From Astrocystis sublimbata (lineage: Eukaryota; Ascomycota; Sordariomycetes; Xylariales; Xylariaceae): a DNA stretch of 64,000 nt. This document shows positions 35,101-45,281 of the stretch, one piece after another (within the stretch, counting starts at the first letter, position 1; each line of letters starts with the position of its first letter). The stretch spans positions 186,001 to 250,000 of the forward strand of contig JAJNNY010000050.1 in the NCBI GenBank assembly GCA_022453515.1, read 5' to 3'. Below the pieces are notes generated by a model. The model searched no databases. It was given only the letters and a program-made list of their open reading frames with translations, and was not told where the DNA came from. The position numbers were made by a program, and so were the translations under genes.

Positions 35101-35727
35101 CTACTTCTCCACCGCATCATCTGGATGCGCTTCCCTGCCCTCCCACATCGTGGTCTCGACTGTGAACGGGCCTTTTTGATCGTGGCAGCTGTTGTTGCGA
35201 GCACGAGTCAGTTTCACTCGGGGAGTAACAGCGAATGCAATCATCCTCATCCTCATCGATTCGTGGTTTAGTTATTGCAATTGAGTTTTTGAATCGAAGG
35301 CAATAAAAATCACACCTAACCTTACCCACACACATACGCCAACACATACGCCAATACACAAAAACGCACACCAATCAAAGCAAGAACAAACTTGAGAAGG
35401 AAGGAAGTGCAAAAGCACCAAGCAGAACAGAACAGAAAACCACAATACGAAAAAGAGATGAAGGAATAAAGTGACGAAAGAAGAAGAAGGAAGAGAGAGA
35501 AAAGAGAGAAAAAGAACGCACCGTCGAAACCAGCGCTGCACAGGCCAGCAGCGCACGGGGCTATCGCGCAGGTCGGGCCGGTCGATCTGGCAGTCGTACT
35601 GGACCATCGACAGCAGCTCGCACGCCGACAGGTCGATCCGCCCACCTTTGCGCCGCTTGCCGTCAACGTCCTTCTGGATCTCCGAGGGCAGCTGCGAGGC
35701 GGGGAAAACGCGGCAGGGGGGCGACAT
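35101..35727 (-). CDS. SOM1: Som1, subunit of the mitochondrial inner-membrane peptidase complex
   Basis: Exons 35727-35522 and 35188-35101 (intron 333 nt; GTGCGT donor, CTGAC branch near the acceptor) give 97 residues. The sequence VFPASQLPSEIQ...DGKRRKGG.IDL..CELLSMVQYDC, then PVRCWPVQRWFRRCHDQKGPFTVETT, follows the fungal Som1 family, with its conserved cysteines in the CELL, QYDC, RCWP and RRC positions. Som1 assists the Imp1/Imp2 inner-membrane protease that matures intermembrane-space proteins. The gene is divergent from the XRCC2-like gene with only 147 bp between start codons. The intron is unusually long for this gene-dense segment. Confidence 0.88.
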
Positions 35728-35874
35728 TTCGTATACGTACGTGCACGGATTGGAAAGGGGAAGGAGAGATTTGGGGTTTGAGAATTTGGGGTTGTTGAGT
35801 GCACTTGGTTGGTGTTAGGTGGTGCTGAAGTTAGGTGAGACGAGACAGGACCAGACGAGGTACGAAGGTGAGCG
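35728..35874. promoter_or_regulatory. Compact divergent promoter of SOM1 and the XRCC2-like gene
   Basis: 147 bp separate the two opposed start codons, so both core promoters must overlap here. Repeated GGTTAGGTGAGA-like and GGGGTTTGAGAATTTGGGG stretches are present; no named binding site is assigned. Confidence 0.6.
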
Positions 35875-37140
35875 ATGGATCCGGCGGGCGCCAAGCGCGT
35901 AGGCGCTGGATTGCTTGGGGACGTGGAGGAGGAGAGCTTGGATGAGGTATGTGGTTTTTCTCTTTCCTTGCTTTTTATTTAATTCAAGTTTTTTCCTCCT
36001 CTGAATCTGCGAAAATGAGTTGGCCAAGATTGTTTTCTTGGGGGTGGTGATGGTGTTCTCATCTAAGGTCACTCATCCATCCTCATCTCCTGCGCGGGTG
36101 GATCTTATCTTATCGCCGCCCGCCATCATTGATTGAAGCAGTCTTAGACCTTAACTCACCTCATCTTGTCTCATCTCAATCCACGTCTGATCTAGCAAGC
36201 TCATAATATTTCACTCCTCCTTTCATAAGCAGACTCTTATTTCGCACTTTCTACAAATTATTTTCCAATTCACAACCCCACAATACACACATAATAGCAA
36301 CCCACCTAACACACAGCAACTAACTAACCCCCTCCACAGCTCCTAGCCTCGCTTCGCGCGCCCTTCTCCCCACACCAACACCCGACCGGGGCCGGCGCCC
36401 GCGTGCCACACCTTCCGATGCGCGAGCTCGCGGCCCTGACGACACGGTACCAGCGCGCAACCGGCTCCGCGCCCCTGATGTCGGTGAACGGCCGCTACCT
36501 GCCGTTCCTGTACCACCTGCTGTCGACGCTTCTGGCGGCGCCGCATTGCTATACCGTTGTGGTCATCGATGTCGAGGGGAAGTTTGATGTTACAAGGTTG
36601 GTGAGGCCTGGTATGAGCAGGAGGATGGGGAATGATACTCGAGCTGGGAATGCGAATCAGATGAAGGTGAGTGGAAAGGGCAAGGGTAAGGGAGTGGAAT
36701 ATGAGAAAGGGAGGGAGAAAGGGAGGACGAATGAGGAAAATCCAAACAACTACCCAGCAACCCCCGCCGACCTCGCCCACCTGCACATCTTCCGCCCCGA
36801 CCGCGACCGCGACCACAGCTACAACACTCCTGATTACGTCCGCTCCGTTCTTGCTCAGCTGGACGATTTCATGGTCTACGGAACAGGGACACACGGCAGC
36901 TCGGCGCGCGAGTGGTGGGGCACGGTGCTCATCGGCGGCGGCACGGGCGGGACGGTCAATGCGGGGTATAAAGGGTGGTTGAAGGTTGAGTGTGAGGAAG
37001 TCCCTGGGTTTATGTGGGGGATCAGTCTTGAGGAGGCGTGTGTTGAGAGAGAGGCGAGGAAGCGCGCGGTTGAAGGGAAGGGGTGGGAGGTTCGGTGTGC
37101 GTGGGGGGTGTATGGTTGGATGGGGAGGGAGAGAGGGTAG
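35875..37140 (+). CDS. Rad51-family, XRCC2-like protein
   Basis: Exons 35875-35946 and 36340-37140 (393-nt intron, GTATGT donor, CTAAC branch, CACAG acceptor) give 290 residues. The start MDPAGAKRVGAGLLGDVEEE fits the acidic N-terminus of fungal XRCC2-like proteins, continuing DELLASLRAPF. The core shows a Walker-B-like strand TVVVIDVEGKFDVTRL, then DLAHLHIFRPDR, FMVYGTGTHGSSAREWWGTVLIGG and a C-terminal GW(L)KV...VPGFMWGISLEEA. A recognisable Walker A (GxxxxGKT) is absent where expected, before YHLLSTLL; the position reads MSVNGRYLPFLYHLL. A Gly/Lys/Glu-rich insert (about residues 113-140) separates strand B from the next block. Rad51 paralogues act in homologous recombination. Assignment rests on pattern memory, hence moderate confidence. 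Confidence 0.65.
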
Positions 37141-37302
37141 AGTAGGGTGTGTGAATGTACTTATAGTTCGTAAGGAATGACTTTCTATTTACTAAGGTAG
37201 GTAGGTATATGAATATGAATATGTAGGTTGGCTGTTGTTTCGTAAAAGCTTGGATATATGTGAGTAGAAGAAAAGAAGTAGAAAATTCAAAGAAAAAGAA
37301 CT

Positions 37303-37307
37303 AAAAA
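37303..37307 (-). terminator. RNA polymerase III terminator (T5) of the tRNA gene
   Basis: A run of five T on the minus strand, two bases after the tRNA discriminator, matches a Pol III terminator. Confidence 0.75.
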
Positions 37308-37309
37308 TT

Positions 37310-37400
37310 AGGCCACCCCCGGATTCAAACCGGAATCTTCTACCCTAGCCCGAGTAATGATCTAGGTACGTAGATGTGTTACCATTCACACCAGGTGGCC
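37310..37400 (-). tRNA. tRNA gene with intron, isoacceptor unresolved
   Basis: On the minus strand the sequence folds as a tRNA. The acceptor is GGCCACC/GGTGGCC (7 perfect pairs), the D stem GTGT/ACAC, the anticodon stem TCTAC/GTAGA, and the T arm TCCGG-TTTGAAT-CCGGG with one U-G pair, ending in a U discriminator. The anticodon loop region is 26 nt, implying an intron of about 19 nt in a 72-nt mature tRNA. The intron end CTAGG can pair with CCTAG, as in anticodon-intron helices, favouring CCT (Arg). With the usual 7-nt loop, however, the triplet after U33 would be ACC with U37, which is abnormal. The T loop has T instead of C56. Pol III termination follows directly. It may be functional or a young pseudogene. 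Confidence 0.75.
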
Positions 37401-37813
37401 CTCCTTCTGGCTTCGTCGTGGAGCTTGCTTGGCATGATCCACTATGCCAAGACATATCAAGATGGTGGATCCACCCCCGCATCGACGGTTTGGTGTGTTA
37501 GGCCTATGCCGAATCAAGAATGCCAAGGCCTAGCGCACCGGCCAGCAAGCTCAACTCCAAGTCTTTTTGATGCTTGATGCTCGATGCTCTGATCTACCTA
37601 GGTATTCATCCACTTTGAATCTGCGAAACCACTCCACCAAATTACATCTCCACGACACGGCTCCATCACAACTGCTCCTCCCACAATCACCACACGACTT
37701 CCAACATATATCTCTCCGTGATGCACCATCCCTTTCAGGGAAACGCGCTGGTCCTACATCCAACTCAACTCCAATTGCTTCCATAGCTCTGATCTTGGTC
37801 GCGCTCCATCACC
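37401..37813. other. Promoter side of the FAR1-like gene
   Basis: No gene is seen. Contains an exact TACCTAGGTA palindrome at 37595 and a C/A-rich leader up to the CACCATGG start context at 37811-37817. Confidence 0.5.
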
Positions 37814-39233
37814 ATGGTTTCGCCCTTCGGCGTCCTGATGCCATTACCACCAGTCCGGCATCCCAGCCATCTGCCACTTCAAGTCAGCTTCCACCCACAG
37901 CCGCTGCCCTCGAACCCCTCGAACCCCTCGAACCCCCCACAACACATCTCCAATGGCAACGACATCCACCCTCCACGTCTTCCCTCGCAGTCGCAGTCTC
38001 CCGTCCTCAATGGCTCGGCTGCCGCCCATTCCCGCCACCAGGTGCGCGTAGCATCGCCCACCCCTTTCGGCGCCATGTCATCGAACCTCAGCGACGTCGA
38101 CAGTGACGACGACGACGCCCACGACGACAACACAAACCCATCCAGAGAACCTCGCAAGCGCCGTCCCTATAAAAAGCGCCGCCGCCTCGCCCAGCGGCCC
38201 CCTCTCGGCGCCCCCGCGCCGTCGCGTCAGCCCGTCGACCAACCCTTCAGCAAAGGGCCCTACCTGACCCTCGAGGACGCTATCTTCTCCCTCCAATTGC
38301 ACGTCTTCAGCTCGGGCTACGGCGTGTCGCAGCAGCGCACCGTCAAGGAGAAGTCGCCTTCGGGCAGGTGTAAGTTGCAGTTGCAACCCAAAGTCCTTTC
38401 CCTTGAATGCGACAAACCAACAACATGTTAGCTAATCATCTGCCCCACCCCCAGACAATGCGGAAGGCGAGGTCATCCGCAAGGACTTCGCCTGCGACCG
38501 AGGCGGCAAGGAATTCAAATCCGTATCGCGCGGCGAGCGCAAGCGCGCAACCATCAAGTGCGGCTGTCCCTGGAAAGCAGCCATCCGCCTCTTAAAACGC
38601 GAGGGCGACCTCTGGTTCGTCGAGATCCTCTCCGCCGACCACAACCACCCCGTCACGCCCGCCGACCAGATGCACACCATGGCCTCGTACCGCCGCTGGC
38701 AGCGCGAGAACAACGCCGGCATCCGCGGCGCCATCGCCCGCCTTGCGCGCGCCGCTGCCATGAACCCTAAGGATATAACCCAGTATCTGAAGGGCGGCGC
38801 CCCGGACCCCGACCTCGATCGCATCGATAAGCAGATCTTGCGCGCGCTGAGTATGGGCGAGAAGGAGCTGCCGGGAAACGACGCTGAGGGTGGTTCTGTG
38901 GTCTTCGATACTATTGCCAGACGCCCGGTTATTGTGCTGCAGGGTGGTGAGGGGGGGAGGCCGGTACCGACGTATGGGAATGACAATGGACACAACCCGA
39001 CGACTCACGCCTTTGACAACCCGGCGGATACGGCTGCGACAACGACGACGACATCAGCTACTTATCAACATACGTTCCTGAGAAGCTTTACTACTACTGC
39101 TGCTGATGATGGGACTTCGAATGGGCTGCCGGCGCCTGTTGTGAACGATGGTGGTGGTGGTGGTGGTAGTGGGACGAGTGATATGGATGCTATTCGGCAG
39201 CAGCTGGAATACCCTGCCATCGGCCAGCATTGA
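37814..39233 (+). CDS. FAR1-type zinc-finger DNA-binding domain protein
   Basis: Exons 37814-38369 and 38455-39233 (85-nt intron, GTAAGT donor, GCTAAT branch) give 444 residues. The first 90 residues are Pro/Ser-rich. An acidic run (DVDSDDDDAHDD) is followed by a basic nuclear-localisation-like RKRRPYKKRRR at about 115-125. From about residue 155 comes a FAR1/WRKY-GCM-like fold: FSKGPYLTLEDAIFSLQLHV, GYGVSQQRTVKE, RKDFACDRGGKEFKS, IKCGCPWKAAIRLLKR and WFVEILSADHNHPV, with a C-C-H-H metal set (FACD, CGCP, DHNH). The C-terminus is low-complexity. This DNA-binding module is shared with Mutator-like (MULE) transposases, but no transposase core follows, so a host transcription-factor-like protein is likely. 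Confidence 0.85.
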
Positions 39234-40356
39234 TGTGATTCTTTTGGCGTTCTTTTGACAGTCATTAGATAGAGGAAGGCACTTTTTGGGACTTTATTCG
39301 AAAATGTGAGCATTGGGCGTATGGGATATGTTTAGAGTTGGAGTTATGGCTGGGAGGGAAACAAGTTCGTTTTCCCCCTTATACTTACTGGCTTTTTTTG
39401 CGCTTGGCTGGAGGAATTGCTATCGGAATACTTCCGAGGTCGGTTGCGAGATGGAAAGGGAAAGGGAAAGCTGGGAGGAAGGAAGGATAGGTGGGAAGGG
39501 AAGGAAAGGAAAGGTAAGGAAACGAAAGAAAAGGGGTAGTAACATGGTAGGGCATGGCATGGATGAATAAGGCTAAGGAGCCGGGACATCAGTTAAAGGG
39601 AGGCATCAAGTGAGCGTTTTGTGTTGATTACTATAATATCTGCCGATTATTGTGCTATGAGATAGCATTCACGGAATACTATATTGTTCCTGATAGTAAA
39701 TCCTCGAGTTGGGCGCAATGAGGTCGTTTATGCCCTGGTAGCAACGTGATGAAGATAGGAGAAATATGTGAATGGGAAGGTGTGGCATGATGCATTAAGG
39801 GATGTCGAACATGCTGTTGACTCTTATACATCTGTGTCATGTTTATCACCAAATATTTTTAAAAAAGAGAGGGTCATTTATCTCGCTCGACTTTAATTGC
39901 GGCTTTCTAGGTCCGCTCTTAAAACGTGGATAATTAGGGGCAAGCCGAACTTCCTCGCTTTTGCCTTCTGGTCTGGTCAAGGCAAAAATAGTTATGCAGG
40001 AAAGGGGGTCTTAAAAGATAATTATAGAGTTATATTCGCTCTTCCCACTTTCCCCCTTTTCCCCTTCTGGCGTATGTAATGCACTGATGATATTCATTCC
40101 TTTTAGCATAGATATACCTCAATTGTAGGGTTGCTGTCCTAGCTCCCATACGCCTCGTACTGCAGTGCGACATTCAAGAATCGTAAGTACTCAAGCCTTG
40201 ATGAATTAAATTTACTACATCCCGGCACTTGACATGAGGACTGTAGCAAGTGATAGATAGATAAGTCCAACCCCCGAATCTCTACACCCAGTGCTTGCTC
40301 AGGCCGTATGAAGAATCCAACCCAGTTGCTTGCTCAACCGCCCCTGATTACCTAGT
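39234..40356. other. Intergenic, no supportable gene
   Basis: A purine-rich stretch GGGAAAGGGAAAG...GGAAGGGAAGGAAAGG lies near 39455-39540, probably in the 3' flank of the FAR1-like gene. No gene or RNA is recognised. Confidence 0.5.
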
Positions 40357-40916
40357 TCAGGAAAAGGACACAACAGTAGCCGTGACGCAACACACCCAAG
40401 CACACAAGTCCACCGTGAGCGTGCGCCACACATGCAAGCGCAGCCAGGCATCGAGGTGCGCGACGTTCTGCGTCTTGGCGTCTTTCTCAATCGCCTGCAC
40501 GGGGCCGAGGATGAAAGGGACCCAGGCTAGATGGGCTAGGGCGAGGCATAGTCCTGTATTTCGTTCGCCCTCATGTCAGTTATTGATCATTCATTACCCA
40601 TCGGAGAAGGAGAAGAGAAGGAGAAGAGGGAAGGCTTACCTCCGATATACCATGAATAAGCACCGCTGCCGCTAGGCAGAGATCGAATCAGGGTCCCGCA
40701 CGATATCGTCGTGGTGGCGAGAAGGCCGAGAACCCGCGGCACGCCGCGCGCGAAGAAGGCTTTGAAATAGCCCGGCAGGAGCGCGTTGCTGAGCGGCTTT
40801 AACGAGGGCTGGCGGAAGAGTGTCATTTGCTCGTATTGGTCCCATGCGAACCATAGTGATGATGTGCTTGATATCACTGGGAGGAGCCGGAGGAGGACGG
40901 GTAGGGCGGTGGTCAT
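40357..40916 (-). CDS. Small multi-pass membrane protein, DUF1772-like
   Basis: Exons 40916-40640 and 40553-40357 (86-nt intron, GTAAGC donor, CTGAC branch, ACAG acceptor) give 157 residues. Four hydrophobic segments are visible: residues about 4-25 (LPVLLRLLPVISSTSSLWFAW), 56-80 (VPRVLGLLATTTISCGTLI), 93-112 (GLCLALAHLAWVPFILGP) and 138-157 (VDLCAWVCCVTATVVSFS). The loops LPGYFKAFFARGVPRVLG and LDAWLRLHVWRTLTVDL fit fungal DUF1772/anthrone-oxygenase-like proteins of this size. Some relatives are noogenases of anthrones in polyketide clusters, but no polyketide gene is present here, so function is left open. Confidence 0.7.
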
Positions 40917-43132
40917 GGTGGTGAGCTTTTGGATACGGGAGGTTGGTGCGATGATTTGTGGTTGATGGGAAAGGGGGAGGTGAGACTTGGTGGTTGTTTC
41001 GTTTTGAGAAATAGTAGGGTTTTCAATGTAACTGTCAAGACTTGGCTTGCTTGCTCACTCCTCCTTGGAAATGTATCAATCTGCTTATTTTTGGAGAGTG
41101 TTGGTATGCAGGAGGTAGAAGAAGCGCGTGGTTTTGGAAATTTGTTGTATTTAAGGGATACAGCGGGCTGTTAGGGGCGCAGTTGCAGCTTTTCCATTAA
41201 TAGAGATAACTATTCTAGCAGAGCATAATTATTAATCGGACAGAGTAGGTAAGTACATAGCAAGGAAAGTACCTTTTGTAACTATCTAATACCAGACTCT
41301 AATTCGTCTGATTGATCTGAATCAATTGAAATTATTTTCGTCTTTGTCCGGTTGGCTGGCCCGCTGCAAGACTACGACAGTCAACCAACACTTCGCGGGC
41401 CTCGTAGGCGCTGCTAAGTCCTGAGCCTCTCACATTGTCGGTCACTGTTAGTTAGATCGTCTGTTCTGCTAAATACTGCAAGACATTTCCCTCTCGCTGC
41501 AACAAGGTCGAGTTCTTTTCCCAACCCGGTTTCATTTTTTATACAATCCTCTATCCTATCCGTCTTGTTCATTTATTTCCCTCCCCATTATTACGACGTC
41601 ACTAGCGTCTTTGTTGCCAATTAGTACGAAATTCCCAACCTATGCCTCTTCTAGGATCATTATCGTCCTACCACCTTACTGTTGGTGTTGGTTCTGTCGC
41701 ACCAATTGGCACAAAAGCCCCCTGCATGCATCTGAGACTTCATACCCCCCAGCAACTACATTCTGAGCTGCCTCTCCCCTATTACACGTATTTTCTAGCA
41801 AAACATCAACACACCGTGACCCATACTTCTATTATTTCTTTCTCTTGTGCGCCACTAGTTCATGTACTTGTACGCACCGCTCAAATAAGGATTGACGGGC
41901 AGAGGATTTTGGGTCATCTGTGATAGCTTAGAAAGTTCTCAAGTTGTAAGTGACGTAGCACGTGATCCTGCGAGCTGGAGGATCTCGGTAATATTGTCGA
42001 AGGGTTCTACTGGTCACTCACTCACTCTACGGCGTTGGGGTGCTTTCTCTAACATATCAATCAACACGGAATCGGTAGGGTTTACATAATTATTGTCTAT
42101 GGCGCGTTCGATCTGACAGTATTGGTTTATGGCGTCTTATGCTCGCCGCGAACCCCGCGTAGTGATGTCGCTTCACAACTCAATTCAATCAACATCCAGT
42201 GGTGTCAAGAGGTCATCACCAAGAAATGTATAGTTCAGATCTCGCGATGTTAATGTGCCTGCGAAGCTCTATGTCTTGGTTGTCCAAGTAGGAGCATTAT
42301 TTCGGCAGCAATATTTCTATCTGTTATAATTACATAAAAGTCCAGCAGAGGGTACCAAATTCAAAGGAGACGGTCAGGTATGTACAGTAAATATATCTCA
42401 ACACTATGTCGAGAGGAATTAATCGATTCGACTTCATATTGCCTGCTCAGACGTCCCCATCACGGAAGTCGTCTCTGCGACCCTGGCTTCCGAGATAATT
42501 ACTGTCCTGGTCATCACGGTTGGTAGTCGGGGTGGTGGTGTCCGCCTTGGAACTCATGACTAGTGCTCCCTGGCCTTTCGCATCCGGCGCAACTCGTTTG
42601 AACTGTTGGAAGAGTCATCCAATGGATTAGCAGGTCGCTGGCTAATTACCTCTGGCCGTATCGCCCCTAACGCTGGCGTAAGCATTTCGTTTTCGTCGAA
42701 CTCATAAGAGCCTTGGGTATGAAAGGGCAGTAAGTATGTCCGCAGAGCATTTACCAAAAATAACACCAGCTAAATAACGGTCTTCGAGTCTTGTTATGTC
42801 TGCTGTTGCAAGATGACGCACAAAATGGCTGAGCGGCCTTGGTTGAAGCAGACAGTTGGTCGGAGTGACGGAGTTTTCGGAACAAAGGAGGTAAGGGATG
42901 GACTCACTGTACAAAAGCAGACGAAGATTGGTTTGTAAGCTAAAGAGAGGGATGGACTGTATAAACGCAAGCGAAGGCGATTTGTAAGCTAAAGAGATGG
43001 TCAAACTTCCAGCTTTAGAGTTGTTCCCTAGCTTCCTTCACTGCAAGTGATTGATCACTCGCTATGACTTGACAGAGATCCTTACAGTTTTGACTGGAAC
43101 TCTCGTAGTCTTATAGGAAACTGTTGAATATC
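40917..43132. other. Gene-poor stretch before the MFS gene
   Basis: Short frames only, such as 41642-41923 (+) and 42560-43004 (-), with no recognisable family. A two-copy tandem repeat lies at 42897-42998. The last 100 bp serve as promoter and leader of the MFS gene. Confidence 0.5.
42897..42998. repeat. Imperfect tandem duplication, about 54 + 48 bp
   Basis: Two adjacent units share GGGATGGACT at their start and TTTGTAAGCTAAAGAG at their end (42897-42950 and 42951-42998), with a diverged middle. They lie about 135 bp upstream of the MFS start codon. Confidence 0.8.
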
Positions 43133-44865
43133 ATGGAAGAAACATACGAAGCAAATGTTTCTGCAGCGCCAGCACCCGCTCCTGAGGATCGCGGGTGGCG
43201 CTTTTGGGTGAGCATCCCAAACTCACGATATCTCATACCGGTGCTAATATTAAACTGTGATCACAGGCCATCATGACCTCCATGGCCCTATCGAGCGTCC
43301 TCGCCGGGCTCGATGCCACGGCGGTCTCAACAGCCCTGCCATCAATCATCCACGATTTCGGCTCAAGCCAAGGCTACGTCTGGATCGCAAACTCATACCT
43401 GCTCACGACGACGGCCTTCACCCCCATCGTCGGCCAGACGGCCGACATCTTCGGGCGCCGTGCGATCACGCTTCTCTCCATCATCACGTTCACCATCGGC
43501 TCCGCCATCGCAGGCCCCGCGCCAAACCTCGGGGCCCTCATCGCCGGGCGTGCGATCCAGGGTATCGGCTGTGCCGGGCTCAACACCATGGTGGAGATGG
43601 TGGTCCGCGACATGGTGGCCCTCAGAGAGCGTGGCAAGTTCATGGGTTTTATATTCTCCATCTACGCCGTGTCCACCATCATCGGCCCGCTGGTGGGCGG
43701 CGCTTTCGCTACCTTTGTTACTTGGCGATGGGTTTTCTACATCAACCTGCCCCTGTCTGGCCTCACCTTCATCATGGTCGTCCTTTCGCTGAAAGCCTTG
43801 CCGCAGGGTTCAAATTTGATGTCCAAGAGCGCGGTGAAGCGGATCGACTTTGCAGGAAATGCGCTTCTGGTCGCCTCCATCACTTCGATTCTCATCGCTC
43901 TGACATGGGGCGGACAGGAGTTCCCGTGGTCGTCGTTCCGGACTCTCGTACCTCTTGTCCTTGGTCTCGCAGGCCTTCCACTGTTCCTGCTGTACGAAGG
44001 CAAGGTCCCGGCCGAGCCGACTACGCCGCTTCGGCTGTTCGCCAATCGGACGTCGCTGGCCGGGTTCTGGTGTGCGTTTATTCATAACATGTTGATATTC
44101 TGGGTCCTCTTCGCCCTGCCCATCTATTTCCAAGCCACTTTTCGAAGTTCTGCGTTCCAGTCTGGTATCTCCATCCTCCCTACGGCTGCTGTGTTCGTCC
44201 CCGTTACGATCGTCAGCGGCGTGGTCATGTCCAAGATTGGGCGCTATCGCCCTCTATTGATGGTCGGCTTTGCTTTCATCCCCATCTCCATCGGGCTCAT
44301 GACGCGGTTGGACGAGCAGTCGACTACGGGATACTGGGTCGGTGCTCAGCTGATTGGCGCTGTCGGCTATGGCATCATCACACCGGTGACACTACCGACC
44401 ATCTTAACCCCTCTTGGAGAGTCGGACGTGGCGGTAGGAACGGCTACTTGGGCTTTCATGCGCGGGTTCGGTACCGTCTGGGGAGCCGCTGTACCCCTCG
44501 CCATCTTCAACTCCAGAGCGCAACAGCTGGCCGCAGAGCGCCTGCCCGACAACGAGGCGGTGTACTCGGCTCTTTCCAAAGGCGGCGCATACACCTTGGC
44601 TGCCGGAGGCTCGCTTTATTCTGCACTGCGGCTTGATGAAGACCCCGAACTCACGCGTGTGGTCAGAAGCATCTACGTCGATAGCTTGCAGCTGTCGTGG
44701 CAGGTGGCGTTAGGGTTTTCTCTGCTAGGATTCCTCCTCAGCTTTGCGGTCAAGGAGATACATATGCGCAGCGAGCTCGAGACGGAGTACGGCCTGACCG
44801 AGATGCCCGTGGACAAGGTTGACGAGCCAGTAGGTACCCAGAAGATGAGTGACCGCCCAGCTTGA
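43133..44865 (+). CDS. MFS drug/metabolite efflux transporter, DHA2-type
   Basis: Exons 43133-43207 and 43267-44865 (59-nt intron, GCTAAT branch, CACAG acceptor) give 557 residues. The start MEETYEANVSAAP is followed by the cytoplasmic DRGWRFW lead-in. Hydrophobic pattern fits 14 membrane spans. Family motifs are LDATAVSTALPSI in span 1, the motif-A loop GQTADIFGRRA, IQGIGCAGLNTMVEM in span 4, and motif C in span 5 (YAVSTIIGPLVGGAFA) followed by TWRWVFYINLP. Members use proton antiport to export toxic compounds or secondary metabolites across the plasma membrane. It lies 32 kb from the NRPS with housekeeping genes between, so export of the NRPS product is not implied. The converging fusion gene lies 416 bp downstream. 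Confidence 0.93.
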
Positions 44866-45281
44866 TTGTTTGAGTATCGGACTGAGCAGTTAGATAGTAA
44901 GCTATTATCAAGTGAACATACTACCGATAATATAGTTGTCAATCTACAATATACCCGAGTGCTCGAACATGCACCAGCAGCATTCTTATTCATCACTCAC
45001 CTAATTACTTACCTGAGGTAGGTATTCAACACTATGCTCGCTTGCTTGAGTGAGTGAGCATTGAACTTATATCCTATATAGCATGTATGTATACATGTAC
45101 ATGTCGTGATCTCATTCTGTCAGTGATACCTAGGTGCCTTACACGCGACGAGACAGAATTCCCAAATCGTTGATTGTATATACTCATTTATTCAAATAGT
45201 ATGTACCTACGTATCTACAAGATGCAATGTATATACCCAAAGGCCAAGATTAATAGCCTTACTCAATCAATCAAATCGCCA
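44866..45281. other. Convergent 3' intergenic
   Basis: Shared 3' flank of two converging genes, AT-rich with ATGTATGTATACATGTACATG-like alternating runs (about 45083-45105). No gene. Confidence 0.6.

Noticed and set aside
36667..36757. Possible intron (GTGAGT...CCCAG) in the XRCC2-like gene
   Set aside because: Its 91-nt length would shift the frame and destroy the conserved DLAHLHIFRPDR block; the unspliced frame continues correctly.
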